DNA from: an uncultured Lachnospiraceae bacterium
GTDB lineage: Bacteria; Bacillota; Clostridia; Lachnospirales; Lachnospiraceae
NCBI GenBank assembly: GCA_900553355.1
Contig: USDK01000029.1
Location: 1 to 37,911 of the forward strand
Reading direction: 5' to 3'
Length of the DNA: 37,911 nt
Positions 25,154 to 33,139 of this stretch are shown piece by piece. The translations under genes were made by a program, and so were the position numbers. Position 1 is the stretch's first letter; every line of letters begins with the position of its first letter. Below the pieces are notes generated by a model. It saw nothing but the letters and a program-made list of their open reading frames with translations. It did not search any database and was not told the DNA's origin.

Positions 25154-26311
25154 ATGAAAGAAATATATCTGGATAATTCCGCCACGACGATGGCTTACCC
25201 GGAGGTAGGAGACCTGGTCCGCCATGTCATGTGTGAGGATTATGGAAATCCTTCTTCTATGCACGCCAAGGGCGTGACAGCAGAAAAATATGTAAAGGAA
25301 GCAAAGGAAAGGCTGGCAAAGCTTCTGAAAGTGCAGGAAAAAGAAATATTTTTTACATCGGGAGGAACAGAGAGCGATAATCTGGCGCTGATCGGGTGCG
25401 CAAGGGCAAATGCAAGGCGGGGAAAGCATCTGATCACCACCTCCATCGAGCATCCGGCCATCCTGAATACCATGCATTATCTGGAAGAACAGGGATTTAC
25501 TGTTACCTATCTTCCTGTAGACCGATATGGGAGGGCAAGCCTGGATGCATTAAAAAGGGCACTGGACAGTGAGACGATCCTGGTATCGATGATGTATGTG
25601 AACAATGAAGTGGGTTCGGTACAGCCGGTACAGGAAGCGGCCAGTCTGGTAAAGGCTTACAACAAAGATATTCTGTTTCATGTGGATGCAGTGCAGGGAT
25701 TCGGAAAGTATCGTATTTATCCGAAGAGGCTGAAGGTAGATCTTGTGTCTGTCAGTGGACATAAGATTCATGGACCGAAGGGAATCGGCGCGCTGTATAT
25801 CGATGAACATGTGAAGGTCCAGCCCATCGTGTTTGGCGGAGAACAGCAGAAAAATATCCGGTCCGGAACGGAAAATGTGCCGGGAATCGCCGGACTTGGG
25901 CTGGCGGCGCAGATGATCTATCAGGATCTGGATGAGAAGGTAAGACATATGAGAGAGTGCAAGCAGCGTTTTATCGACGGGGTGCAAAAGATCCCGGATA
26001 CCACCATCCATGGCCTGTACGATGAGACTTCGGCGCCCCACATCGTCAGTGTGGGGTTCGCCGGCATCCGAAGCGAGGTGCTCCTTCATGCATTAGAAGA
26101 GAAGGGCATCTATGTATCAAGCGGATCTGCATGTTCGTCCAATCATCCTCAGATCAGCGGAGTGCTGAAAGGGATCGGGGCAGGACAGGAGTTCCTGGAT
26201 GCAACACTTCGGTTCAGCCTGTCGGAATTTACGACTGCAGAAGAGATTGACGAGACGCTTCAGACACTATATAATATAGTACCGATGCTTCGGAGATATA
26301 CCAGAAGATAG
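25154..26311 (+). CDS. Cysteine desulfurase, NifZ-like partner of ThiI
   Basis: A PLP enzyme that takes sulfur from cysteine as a persulfide. The 385-residue protein has FTSGGTESDN, HVDAVQGFGK, the PLP lysine Lys204 in SGHKIHG, and the catalytic Cys327 in SGSACSS, with the family's C-terminal arm. The next gene is thiI, 25 bases away. In B. subtilis the same pairing (nifZ-thiI) feeds sulfur to 4-thiouridine in tRNA, so that role is likely. A wider role in Fe-S supply cannot be excluded. Confidence 0.93.
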   Translation: MKEIYLDNSATTMAYPEVGDLVRHVMCEDYGNPSSMHAKGVTAEKYVKEAKERLAKLLKVQEKEIFFTSGGTESDNLALIGCARANARRGKHLITTSIEHPAILNTMHYLEEQGFTVTYLPVDRYGRASLDALKRALDSETILVSMMYVNNEVGSVQPVQEAASLVKAYNKDILFHVDAVQGFGKYRIYPKRLKVDLVSVSGHKIHGPKGIGALYIDEHVKVQPIVFGGEQQKNIRSGTENVPGIAGLGLAAQMIYQDLDEKVRHMRECKQRFIDGVQKIPDTTIHGLYDETSAPHIVSVGFAGIRSEVLLHALEEKGIYVSSGSACSSNHPQISGVLKGIGAGQEFLDATLRFSLSEFTTAEEIDETLQTLYNIVPMLRRYTRR

Positions 26312-26336
26312 AAAAAAGCGAAGGAGATTCGTGTAG

Positions 26337-27521
26337 ATGAGATTTCATACATTTTTGTTAAAATACGGGGAGATCGGGATCAAAGGAAAGAACCGTTACC
26401 TGTTTGAGGATGCGCTGGTACGCCAGGTGCGCCGGGCGCTTTCGGATGTGGACGGGGACTTCCATGTCTATAAATCCCAGGCAAGGATCTATGTAGACTG
26501 TGAGGGAGACTATGATTATGAAGAGGTGATCGAGCATCTGAAACGGGTGTTTGGCCTGGTAGGGATCTGTCCGGTAGTACGGATGGAGGATCAGGGATTT
26601 GATCAGCTGAAAAAAGACGTGGTAGCTTATATGGATGAAATGTATCCGGATAAGCATATCACATTTAAGGTAGAGTCCCGGAGGGCGAAAAAGTCTTATC
26701 CGAAAAATTCCATGGAGATCAGCCGGGACCTGGGAGAGGCGATCTTAGATGCTTTTCCGGAGATTCGCGTGGATGTCCATCACCCGGATGTACAGGTCAA
26801 TATCGAGGTGAGAAATGAGATCTATGTGTATTCTCAGATTATTCCGGGCGCCGGCGGTATGCCGGTAGGTACTAATGGGAAGGCCATGCTCCTTCTGTCA
26901 GGCGGGATCGACAGCCCGGTGGCAGGCTATATGATCGCAAAGAGAGGAGTGGGCCTGTGTGCCACCTATTTCCATGCACCGCCCTATACCAGTGAACGGG
27001 CAAAACAGAAGGTGGTGGATCTGGCAAAGATCGTATCCCGTTATTCCGGGCCGATCAGGCTGCATGTCGTAAATTTCACAGATATCCAGCTCTATATCTA
27101 TGACCAGTGTCCCCATGATGAACTGACCATCATCATGCGTCGTTATATGATGCGGATCGCAGAGCATTTTGCCAGAGAAGACGGATGCCTTGGACTGATT
27201 ACCGGAGAGAGTATCGGACAGGTGGCAAGCCAGACCATGCAGAGCCTGGCGGCAACAAACGATGTGTGTACTATGCCGGTATACCGGCCGGTGATCGGTT
27301 TTGATAAACAGGAGATCGTAAATATTTCAGAGAAGATCGGAACCTTTGAGACATCGATCCAGCCTTTTGAGGACTGCTGTACCATTTTTGTGGCGAAGCA
27401 TCCGGTGACAAAGCCGAATGTAGAGGTGATCCGCCGCTCCGAGCAGCGTCTGGCTGAAAAGATCGATCAGCTGATGCAGGAGGCAGTGGATTCGGTAGAG
27501 ACCATAGAGGTCGGCGAATAG
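26337..27521 (+). CDS. thiI: tRNA 4-thiouridine synthase ThiI (no rhodanese domain)
   Basis: ThiI adenylates U8 of tRNA and replaces oxygen with sulfur; some members also serve thiamine thiazole synthesis. The 394-residue protein has an N-terminal ferredoxin-like part, a THUMP domain to about residue 165, and the PP-loop LLSGGIDSPVAG near 185-197. The E. coli C-terminal rhodanese domain is missing, as usual for Firmicutes, so sulfur must come from the adjacent desulfurase. A Cys pair in FEDCCTIF near residue 345 is the likely catalytic site. AAGGAG precedes the ATG. Confidence 0.95.
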   Translation: MRFHTFLLKYGEIGIKGKNRYLFEDALVRQVRRALSDVDGDFHVYKSQARIYVDCEGDYDYEEVIEHLKRVFGLVGICPVVRMEDQGFDQLKKDVVAYMDEMYPDKHITFKVESRRAKKSYPKNSMEISRDLGEAILDAFPEIRVDVHHPDVQVNIEVRNEIYVYSQIIPGAGGMPVGTNGKAMLLLSGGIDSPVAGYMIAKRGVGLCATYFHAPPYTSERAKQKVVDLAKIVSRYSGPIRLHVVNFTDIQLYIYDQCPHDELTIIMRRYMMRIAEHFAREDGCLGLITGESIGQVASQTMQSLAATNDVCTMPVYRPVIGFDKQEIVNISEKIGTFETSIQPFEDCCTIFVAKHPVTKPNVEVIRRSEQRLAEKIDQLMQEAVDSVETIEVGE

Positions 27522-27533
27522 AATATAGAAAAA

Positions 27534-27554
27534 CAGGCCCCGAAAAGGGGCCTG
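27534..27554 (-). terminator. Terminator of the HPr-like gene
   Basis: CAGGCCCC and GGGGCCTG pair over a five-base loop. On the minus strand it is followed by TTTTTCTAT and lies 11 bases past the HPr-like stop. On the plus strand no T run follows, though it may still slow transcription leaving thiI. Confidence 0.85.
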
Positions 27555-27565
27555 AATGATCATTT

Positions 27566-27805
27566 CTATTCACAGATATATGGGGTAAGTACTTCCAGGA
27601 TGGTATCGACATCGGCGGCGTTGTCGGCGTGGATATTCAGATCAATCGGTTTGGAAAGATCCAGGCTGAAGATCCCCATGATGGACTTTGCGTCGATGAC
27701 ATATCTTCCGGATACAAGATCGAAATCATAATCAAATTTTGTGATTTCATTTACAAAAGATTTTACTTTATCGATGGAATTTAAAGAAATTTTGACTGTT
27801 TTCAT
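27566..27805 (-). CDS. HPr-like protein lacking the active-site histidine
   Basis: The 79-residue protein matches the second half of HPr in RYVIDAKSIMGIFSLDLSKP, where Ser41 corresponds to regulatory Ser46. The usual N-terminal GLHARPA segment with phospho-acceptor His15 is absent; the aligned stretch near SIDKVKSF has no His. It therefore cannot carry phosphate in the PTS but could be a Ser-phosphorylated regulator, like Crh of B. subtilis. AAGGAGG precedes the chosen ATG; an in-frame start eight codons upstream overlaps that ribosome site. It is a single-gene unit with its own promoter and terminator. Confidence 0.8.
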   Translation of the reverse strand: MKTVKISLNSIDKVKSFVNEITKFDYDFDLVSGRYVIDAKSIMGIFSLDLSKPIDLNIHADNAADVDTILEVLTPYICE

Positions 27806-27844
27806 TGGATAATTCCTCCTTGATTTCATTTCTTTCTATATACC

Positions 27845-27873
27845 ATCTTAAGAGGATGCGATAGAAAAGTCAA
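27845..27873 (-). promoter_or_regulatory. Promoter of the HPr-like gene
   Basis: On the minus strand TTGACT (plus 27868-27873) and TAAGAT (plus 27845-27850) are exactly 17 bp apart, about 40 bases upstream of the start codon. Confidence 0.68.
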
Positions 27874-27902
27874 GGAACATTTTGGAAAAGAGGACGTAAT
27901 TT

Positions 27903-29189
27903 ATGAGGAAAAAAGCTGCGCTGCACAACCTGGGATGCAAGGTAAATGCCTACGAGACGGAGGCTATGCAGGAACTGCTGGAAAACAGCGGCTATGAAAT
28001 CGTGCCCTTCCATGAGAAGGCGGATGTATATATTGTCAATACCTGTACTGTGACCAATATGGCCGACAGGAAGTCGCGCCAGATGCTGCACCGTGCCCGG
28101 AAAATGAACCCGGACGCCATCGTGGCGGCCTGCGGATGCTATGTCCAGGAGAAGGCTGATGAAGTGGCGGACTGTGTGGATCTGGTGATCGGGAACAACA
28201 GGAAAAAGGAGATCGTCCGGATTCTGGAGGAATATGAAAACAGCAGGGGAACAATGCATAAAGAACTGGTGGATATCGGTCATACCAGAGAATATGAAGA
28301 CATGCATCTGACAAAGACGGCAGAGCACACGCGGGCTTATCTGAAGGTGCAGGATGGATGTAATCAGTTTTGTTCCTATTGCATCATTCCCTATGCAAGG
28401 GGCAGGGTCAGAAGCCGCGCGATGGACAGTGTGCTTTCTGAGGTAAAGAGCCTGGCGGATCATGGGTATCAGGAAGTGGTGCTCACCGGGATCCATCTAA
28501 GCTCTTATGGAATAGATACCGGAGAGAGTCTGCTCTCGCTGATCCAGAAGGTACATGGGGTGGAAGGGATCAAAAGGATCCGTCTGGGTTCCCTGGAGCC
28601 AAGGATCATCACGGAGGAATTTGCAGCATCGATTGCCGCGCTTCCCAAGATGTGTCCTCATTTTCATCTGTCGCTCCAGAGCGGCTGTGACGAGACATTA
28701 AAACGGATGAACCGGCGCTATACCTCAGAGGAATATTTTGAGAAGTGCCAGCTTTTAAGAAAATATTTTAAAGAGCCGGCGCTGACCACGGACGTAATCG
28801 TGGGATTTCCGGGGGAAACACAGGAAGAGTTTGAGGCTTCCCGGGCATTTGTTGATAAGGTTGATTTTTATGAGACCCATGTGTTTAAATACTCCAGAAG
28901 GGAAGGAACCAAAGCAGCGGCTATGAAGGATCAGGTACCCGAACAGGTAAAGACGGAGCGCAGCGCGGTCCTTCTGGAACTGAGCCGGAAAAAGCAGGAG
29001 GCCTATGAAAGCCGTCTCCTGGGGACGACGCAGGAAGTCCTTGTGGAGGAAGAGGTGGAAAGAAACGGGGAACTCTATCAGGTCGGACATACCAGAGAAT
29101 ATGTGAAAGTGGGTATAAAGTCCGGGGAAAATCTGGTCAACCGTCTGGTCCAGATAGAAATAGAGAATCCTTTTCAAATAATTCATTGA
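27903..29189 (+). CDS. mtaB: tRNA t6A37 methylthiotransferase
   Basis: MtaB adds a methylthio group to N6-threonylcarbamoyladenosine at position 37 of ANN-decoding tRNAs using radical SAM chemistry. The 428-residue protein has the N-terminal UPF0004 domain with cysteines in LGCKVNAYETEAM and VNTCTVTN. The radical SAM triad is Cys153, Cys157 and Cys160 in CNQFCSYC. A C-terminal TRAM-like domain ends the chain. The LGCKVNxYE opening marks MtaB rather than MiaB or RimO. GAGGA precedes the ATG. Confidence 0.94.
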   Translation: MRKKAALHNLGCKVNAYETEAMQELLENSGYEIVPFHEKADVYIVNTCTVTNMADRKSRQMLHRARKMNPDAIVAACGCYVQEKADEVADCVDLVIGNNRKKEIVRILEEYENSRGTMHKELVDIGHTREYEDMHLTKTAEHTRAYLKVQDGCNQFCSYCIIPYARGRVRSRAMDSVLSEVKSLADHGYQEVVLTGIHLSSYGIDTGESLLSLIQKVHGVEGIKRIRLGSLEPRIITEEFAASIAALPKMCPHFHLSLQSGCDETLKRMNRRYTSEEYFEKCQLLRKYFKEPALTTDVIVGFPGETQEEFEASRAFVDKVDFYETHVFKYSRREGTKAAAMKDQVPEQVKTERSAVLLELSRKKQEAYESRLLGTTQEVLVEEEVERNGELYQVGHTREYVKVGIKSGENLVNRLVQIEIENPFQIIH

Positions 29190-29214
29190 ATTTTCAATGC
29201 TTATCATGTAGAAT
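29186..29214 (+). promoter_or_regulatory. Promoter of the ireB operon
   Basis: TTGAAT (29186-29191) and TAGAAT (29209-29214) are 17 bp apart. The -35 box lies in a small palindrome, CATTGAA-TT-TTCAATG (29184-29199). It begins before the mtaB stop codon, so ireB onward can be transcribed separately. Confidence 0.65.
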
Positions 29215-29247
29215 AAAAAATGAAGTATGATTGGAGGACGTGAGTAT

Positions 29248-29511
29248 ATGAAAGATTTAAGCAGCACTCAGTTTTTTCAGGTAGAAAGCGGTCCACAGAT
29301 TCAGGCAAAAGATATTCTTGAGATTGTGTACAAGGCTTTGAGCGAAAAAGGATATAATCCGGTGAACCAGATGGTAGGGTATATTATGTCCGGAGATCCG
29401 ACATATATCACCAGCCATAACGGCGCCAGAAGTCTGATCATGAAGATGGAACGGGATGAACTGGTAGAAGAGATGCTGAAGACGTATATCGAGCACAACG
29501 GCTGGGGATAA
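29248..29511 (+). CDS. ireB: IreB-family regulatory phosphoprotein (DUF965)
   Basis: The 87-residue protein matches the family through DILEIVYKALSEKGYNPVNQ, GYIMSGDPTYITSHNGAR and the C-terminal EEMLKTYIEHN. In Enterococcus, IreB is phosphorylated by the PASTA kinase IreK on N-terminal threonines and affects cell-wall stress tolerance. Here Ser5, Ser6 and Thr7 are candidate sites. GGAGGA precedes the ATG chosen; an in-frame ATG seven codons upstream overlaps that site. ruvX follows five bases after the stop, as is usual in Firmicutes. Confidence 0.94.
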   Translation: MKDLSSTQFFQVESGPQIQAKDILEIVYKALSEKGYNPVNQMVGYIMSGDPTYITSHNGARSLIMKMERDELVEEMLKTYIEHNGWG

Positions 29512-29516
29512 TAGAT

Positions 29517-29957
29517 ATGAGGATCATGGGGTTGGATTATGGCTCCAGAACCGTGGGAGTAGCGATCAGTGATCCCTTAAGGATCACTGCCCAGGCGGTG
29601 GAGACGATTACCAGAAAGGATGAAAACAAGCTGAGGAAGACCTGCGCCCGTATCGAGGCGCTGATACAGGAGTACCAGGCGGAGAAGATTGTACTCGGAC
29701 TTCCGAAGCATATGAATAACGATATTGGGGATCGGGCAGAAAAATCTATGGAATTCGGACGGATGCTTGAAAGACGGACCGGCCTTCCGGTCGTGATGTG
29801 GGACGAGCGCCTGACGACGGTGGAAGCAGAACGGACGTTGATCGAGAATAAGGTAAGACGTGAAGACCGCAAGAAGTATGTTGATCAGATTGCGGCTGTT
29901 TTTATATTACAGGGATATCTGGATTCGATCCGGAATGAAGACGTGTTCGGGGTGTAA
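29517..29957 (+). CDS. ruvX: Putative pre-16S rRNA nuclease RuvX/YqgF
   Basis: An RNase H-like nuclease that trims the 5' end of 16S rRNA precursor and was once proposed as a Holliday junction resolvase. The 146-residue protein begins with the catalytic-strand motif MGLDYGSRTVGVAISDP and has VLGLPKHMNND, WDERLTTVEAE and a final YVDQIAAVFILQGYLD helix, all with acidic residues in place. GGGGATA serves as ribosome site. Confidence 0.95.
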   Translation: MRIMGLDYGSRTVGVAISDPLRITAQAVETITRKDENKLRKTCARIEALIQEYQAEKIVLGLPKHMNNDIGDRAEKSMEFGRMLERRTGLPVVMWDERLTTVEAERTLIENKVRREDRKKYVDQIAAVFILQGYLDSIRNEDVFGV

Positions 29958-29962
29958 AATAT

Positions 29963-30220
29963 ATGGAAAAAATCAAATTCATGTCTGAAGAGATGCAGGA
30001 AGTAGAATTTTTTGTGCTGGAACAGACCATGGTAAATGGGATGAACTATATTCTGGTGGCAGATTCAGAGGATGACGAGGCGCAGTGTCTGATACTGAAG
30101 GAGACAGCGAAGGAAGAGGGAACAGAGTCTGTCTACGAGATCGTGGACGATGATGTGGAGCTGAACGCTGTGTCCAGAGTATTTGAGGAACTTCTGGAAG
30201 ATGTAGAGATTGAAAGGTAA
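29963..30220 (+). CDS. DUF1292 protein (YrzB-like)
   Basis: An 85-residue acidic protein with the family core FFVLEQTMVNGMNYILVADS and a C-terminal DDVELNAVSRVFEELL helix. The family is conserved in Firmicutes next to ruvX, and its function is not established. The gap to ruvX is five bases. There is no strong ribosome site, so coupled translation with ruvX is likely. Confidence 0.87.
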   Translation: MEKIKFMSEEMQEVEFFVLEQTMVNGMNYILVADSEDDEAQCLILKETAKEEGTESVYEIVDDDVELNAVSRVFEELLEDVEIER

Positions 30221-30229
30221 TATACAGAT

Positions 30230-30709
30230 ATGCCTATCAGTAAAGAAAAATTCAAGGAAATGCTGAAAGAAAAAGGATTAAAGGTGACCAATCAAAGGTT
30301 GCTTGTATTAGAGGTCCTGGCAGATCACCGTGACAGGCATATGACTGCCGAGGATATCTATGAAATGGTAAAAGAGGACTATCCGGAGATCGGACTGGCC
30401 ACTATTTACCGGACTGTGCAGTTGTTACTGGAAATGCAATTGGTGGATCGGATCAATCTGGATGACGGATGTGTGCGCTATGAAATCGGAGAGCCGGGGG
30501 CCGGCGAGGGAAGGCACCATCACCATCATCTGATCTGTAAGACTTGTGGAAAAGTACTGCCTTTTTACGATGATTTATTGGAGGAACTGGAACATCGGAT
30601 CGAGGAAGAAACAGGATTCCATGTGTTAGACCACGAATTAAAATTCTATGGACAATGCAAAGAGTGCCAGATAAGGCAAAATAGTACGGAAAAGCACATG
30701 GAGGTGTAA
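30230..30709 (+). CDS. Fur-family metalloregulator
   Basis: A 159-residue winged-helix repressor with recognition region GLKVTNQRLLVLEVL and ATIYRTVQLLLEM. Its dimer domain contains the His-rich RHHHHHLICKTCG and a second CKECQ pair, giving the structural CxxC...CxxC zinc site. The run of five histidines is longer than the usual HHDH. Fur, PerR and Zur cannot be separated by eye. It directly precedes RNase J (two-base gap) and follows DUF1292 closely, so it is read from the ireB promoter. Confidence 0.9.
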   Translation: MPISKEKFKEMLKEKGLKVTNQRLLVLEVLADHRDRHMTAEDIYEMVKEDYPEIGLATIYRTVQLLLEMQLVDRINLDDGCVRYEIGEPGAGEGRHHHHHLICKTCGKVLPFYDDLLEELEHRIEEETGFHVLDHELKFYGQCKECQIRQNSTEKHMEV

Positions 30710-30711
30710 AT

Positions 30712-32379
30712 TTGAAGAAAGAAAACAATGGAAAACTGCGTATCATTCCGCTTGGAGGACTGGAAAAGATCGGAATGAATATTACTGCCTTTGAGTATGA
30801 AGACAGTATTATTGTCGTGGACTGCGGACTTGCATTCCCGGAGGATGACATGCTTGGAATTGATCTGGTGATCCCGGATGTATCTTATCTCAAGGATAAT
30901 ATCCAGAAGGTCAAGGGATTTGTGATCACGCACGGACATGAGGATCATATCGGCGCGCTGTCTTATGTACTCAGGGAAATGAACCTTCCTGTCTATGCGA
31001 CAAAGCTGACGATGGGGATTATCGAGCGGAAGCTGGCTGAGCATAATCTTCTGCGCAGCACCAGGAGAAAGGTGGTCAGACACGGACAGTCTATCAATCT
31101 GGGAAATTTCCGGATTGAGTTTATCAAGACCAACCACAGTATCCAGGATGCGGCGGCTCTGGCGATTTATTCTCCGGCCGGGATCGTGGTCCACACGGGA
31201 GACTTTAAGGTGGATTATACACCGGTATTTGGAGATGCTATCGACCTGCAGCGGTTTGCTGAGATTGGAAAGAAAGGCGTGCTGGCGCTGATGAGTGACA
31301 GTACCAATGCGGAGAGAAAAGGATTTACCCAGTCAGAACGGACGGTGGGTATCACCTTTGACCATATTTTTGCAGAGCATCAGAATACCAGGCTGATCAT
31401 TGCCACCTTTGCATCGAATGTGGATCGGGTGCAGCAGATCATCAACACTGCCTGCAAGTATGACCGGAAAGTGGTGGTGGAAGGCCGGAGTATGGTCAAC
31501 ATCATCCAGGTGGCGCGTGAGCTTGGATATCTGAACGTGCCGGATAAGACGTTGATCGAGATCGATCAGATGAAGAATTATCCGCCGGAGAAGACGGTGC
31601 TGATTACGACAGGAAGCCAGGGCGAGTCTATGGCTGCTTTGTCTCGGATGGCGGCGGATATCCACAAGAAGGTAACCATTATGCCGGGCGATACAGTCAT
31701 CCTGAGTTCGAATCCGATCCCTGGAAATGAGAAATCGGTCTCTCGTGTGATCAATGAGCTGTCGGCAAAGGGAGCAAACGTGATCTTCCAGGATGTACAT
31801 GTGTCAGGGCATGCCTGTCAGGAGGAACTGAAGCTGATATATTCCCTGGTAAAGCCCAAATATGCGATTCCGGTACACGGAGAATACCGGCACCTGAAGG
31901 CCAATGCAGAACTGGCACTGTCTCTGGGAATACCAAAGGAAAATATTTTTATCCTCCAGTCCGGAGACGTGCTGGAGTTAAACAGCCAGGAGGCCAAGGT
32001 AGTAGACAAAGTGCACACCGGCTCAATCCTGGTGGACGGACTTGGAGTCGGCGATGTGGGAAACATCGTGCTGCGTGACCGCCAGCATCTGGCAGAAGAT
32101 GGCATCCTGATCGTAGTGCTCACACTGGAGAAGGGAAGCAACCGTCTGTTGGCCGGTCCGGATATCGTATCCCGTGGTTTTGTCTATGTCCGGGAGTCAG
32201 AAGGGCTGATGGAAGAGGCAAGGCACGTGCTGATGGATGCAGTAGAAGACTGCCTGATGCACCAGCGTAATGCTGACTGGAGCAAGATCAAGCTGGTGAT
32301 CCGGGACACGATGAACGAATTTATCTGGAAGCGGACCAAGCGCCGCCCGATGATCCTGCCGATCATTATGGATGTATAA
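30712..32379 (+). CDS. rnj: Ribonuclease J
   Basis: A 555-residue metallo-beta-lactamase/beta-CASP RNase that degrades and processes mRNA with 5'-to-3' exo and endo activity. The metal motif THGHEDHIGAL gives His74, His76, Asp78 and His79. VVHTGDFKVDYTP, LMSDSTNAE, PGDTVILSSNPIPGNE and the beta-CASP VHVSGHACQEELKL follow. A C-terminal RNase J-specific domain ends MILPIIMDV. The start is TTG with GGAGGTG close upstream, overlapping the end of fur. RNase J1 and J2 cannot be told apart here. Confidence 0.95.
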   Translation: MKKENNGKLRIIPLGGLEKIGMNITAFEYEDSIIVVDCGLAFPEDDMLGIDLVIPDVSYLKDNIQKVKGFVITHGHEDHIGALSYVLREMNLPVYATKLTMGIIERKLAEHNLLRSTRRKVVRHGQSINLGNFRIEFIKTNHSIQDAAALAIYSPAGIVVHTGDFKVDYTPVFGDAIDLQRFAEIGKKGVLALMSDSTNAERKGFTQSERTVGITFDHIFAEHQNTRLIIATFASNVDRVQQIINTACKYDRKVVVEGRSMVNIIQVARELGYLNVPDKTLIEIDQMKNYPPEKTVLITTGSQGESMAALSRMAADIHKKVTIMPGDTVILSSNPIPGNEKSVSRVINELSAKGANVIFQDVHVSGHACQEELKLIYSLVKPKYAIPVHGEYRHLKANAELALSLGIPKENIFILQSGDVLELNSQEAKVVDKVHTGSILVDGLGVGDVGNIVLRDRQHLAEDGILIVVLTLEKGSNRLLAGPDIVSRGFVYVRESEGLMEEARHVLMDAVEDCLMHQRNADWSKIKLVIRDTMNEFIWKRTKRRPMILPIIMDV

Positions 32380-32393
32380 ATGTGAACAAACTG

Positions 32394-32459
32394 TGAAAGG
32401 GGACGTACACCTTTGCAAAAGGTGTACGTCCCAAATTGCGAAAAGGGGTGTCCCAATTG
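32394..32459 (+). repeat. REP-like palindrome with degenerate second arm, upstream of trmR
   Basis: GGGACGTACACCTTT (32400-32414) and its exact reverse complement (32418-32432) form a 15-bp stem with a three-base loop. No T run follows, so it is not a normal intrinsic terminator. The right arm AAAAGGTGTACGTCCCAAAT (32417-32436) is followed by a shortened second version, AAAAGGGGTGTCCCAATTG (32441-32459). This second copy supplies the AGGGGTG that acts as ribosome site for the next gene. GGGGAC-type palindromes of this kind recur in clostridial genomes and resemble REP elements moved by Y1-family transposases; that link is from memory. Confidence 0.65.
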
Positions 32460-33110
32460 ATGAATCATGAGAGGCTTGCGACGTATCTGCGTTCGTTGGA
32501 GAGCCCGGAAAAGTCTTATCTGGAGGCGATTGAGCGTGAAGCGCTTGCATCCTATGTGCCGATCATCCGTAAGGAGACGCAGAGTCTTCTTAAGGTGCTG
32601 CTGGAGCTTATGCAGCCCAGGCGGATCCTGGAGGTAGGCACAGCGGTTGGTTTTTCTGCTCTTCTGATGAGTGAATATATGCCGGAAGGCGCCCATATTA
32701 CGACTATCGAGAAATTTGAAAAGAGGATCCCGATTGCCCGGGAGAATTTCCACAGAGCAGGAAAAGATGATGTGATCACGCTGATCGAGGGGGATGCCAT
32801 GGATGTGCTGAAGTCCCTGGACGGACCCTATGATCTGGTGTTTATGGATGCGGCGAAGGGACAGTACATTCGTTATCTGCCGGAGGTTTTAAGGATTCTG
32901 GAGACTGGCGGTGTACTCATGTCGGATAATGTGCTGCAGGACGGCAACCTGATCGAATCCCGGTTCGCGGTGGAGAGACGGGACCGGACGATCCACAGCC
33001 GGATGAGGGAATACCTGTATGAGCTGAAACACCGGGAGGATCTGGAAACGTCCATCCTTCCGCTGGGAGACGGCGTGGCTCTGAGCGTGAAGAAAAGGAA
33101 CAGCCAGTAA
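32460..33110 (+). CDS. trmR: tRNA 5-hydroxyuridine O-methyltransferase (TrmR/YrrM)
   Basis: A SAM-dependent O-methyltransferase of about 216 residues. In B. subtilis TrmR makes 5-methoxyuridine at the wobble position from 5-hydroxyuridine. The fold is seen in ILEVGTAVGFSALLMSEYMP, TTIEKFEKR, EGDAMDVLKSL and LVFMDAAKGQYIRYLPEVLR. The neighbour downstream is a TrhP-like U32 protein, the pathway partner that makes the hydroxylated base, which supports the assignment. The start is the ATG placed nine bases after AGGGGTG inside the REP-like repeat; upstream in-frame TTG codons are less likely. Confidence 0.88.
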   Translation: MNHERLATYLRSLESPEKSYLEAIEREALASYVPIIRKETQSLLKVLLELMQPRRILEVGTAVGFSALLMSEYMPEGAHITTIEKFEKRIPIARENFHRAGKDDVITLIEGDAMDVLKSLDGPYDLVFMDAAKGQYIRYLPEVLRILETGGVLMSDNVLQDGNLIESRFAVERRDRTIHSRMREYLYELKHREDLETSILPLGDGVALSVKKRNSQ

Positions 33111-33139
33111 AGTGAGAAAAAGAGAGGAGAATGAAATTC

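Noticed and set aside
32400..32432. Palindrome after RNase J as a Rho-independent terminator
   Set aside because: The stem is strong but no T run follows on either strand, and a degenerate second arm points to a repeat element instead.
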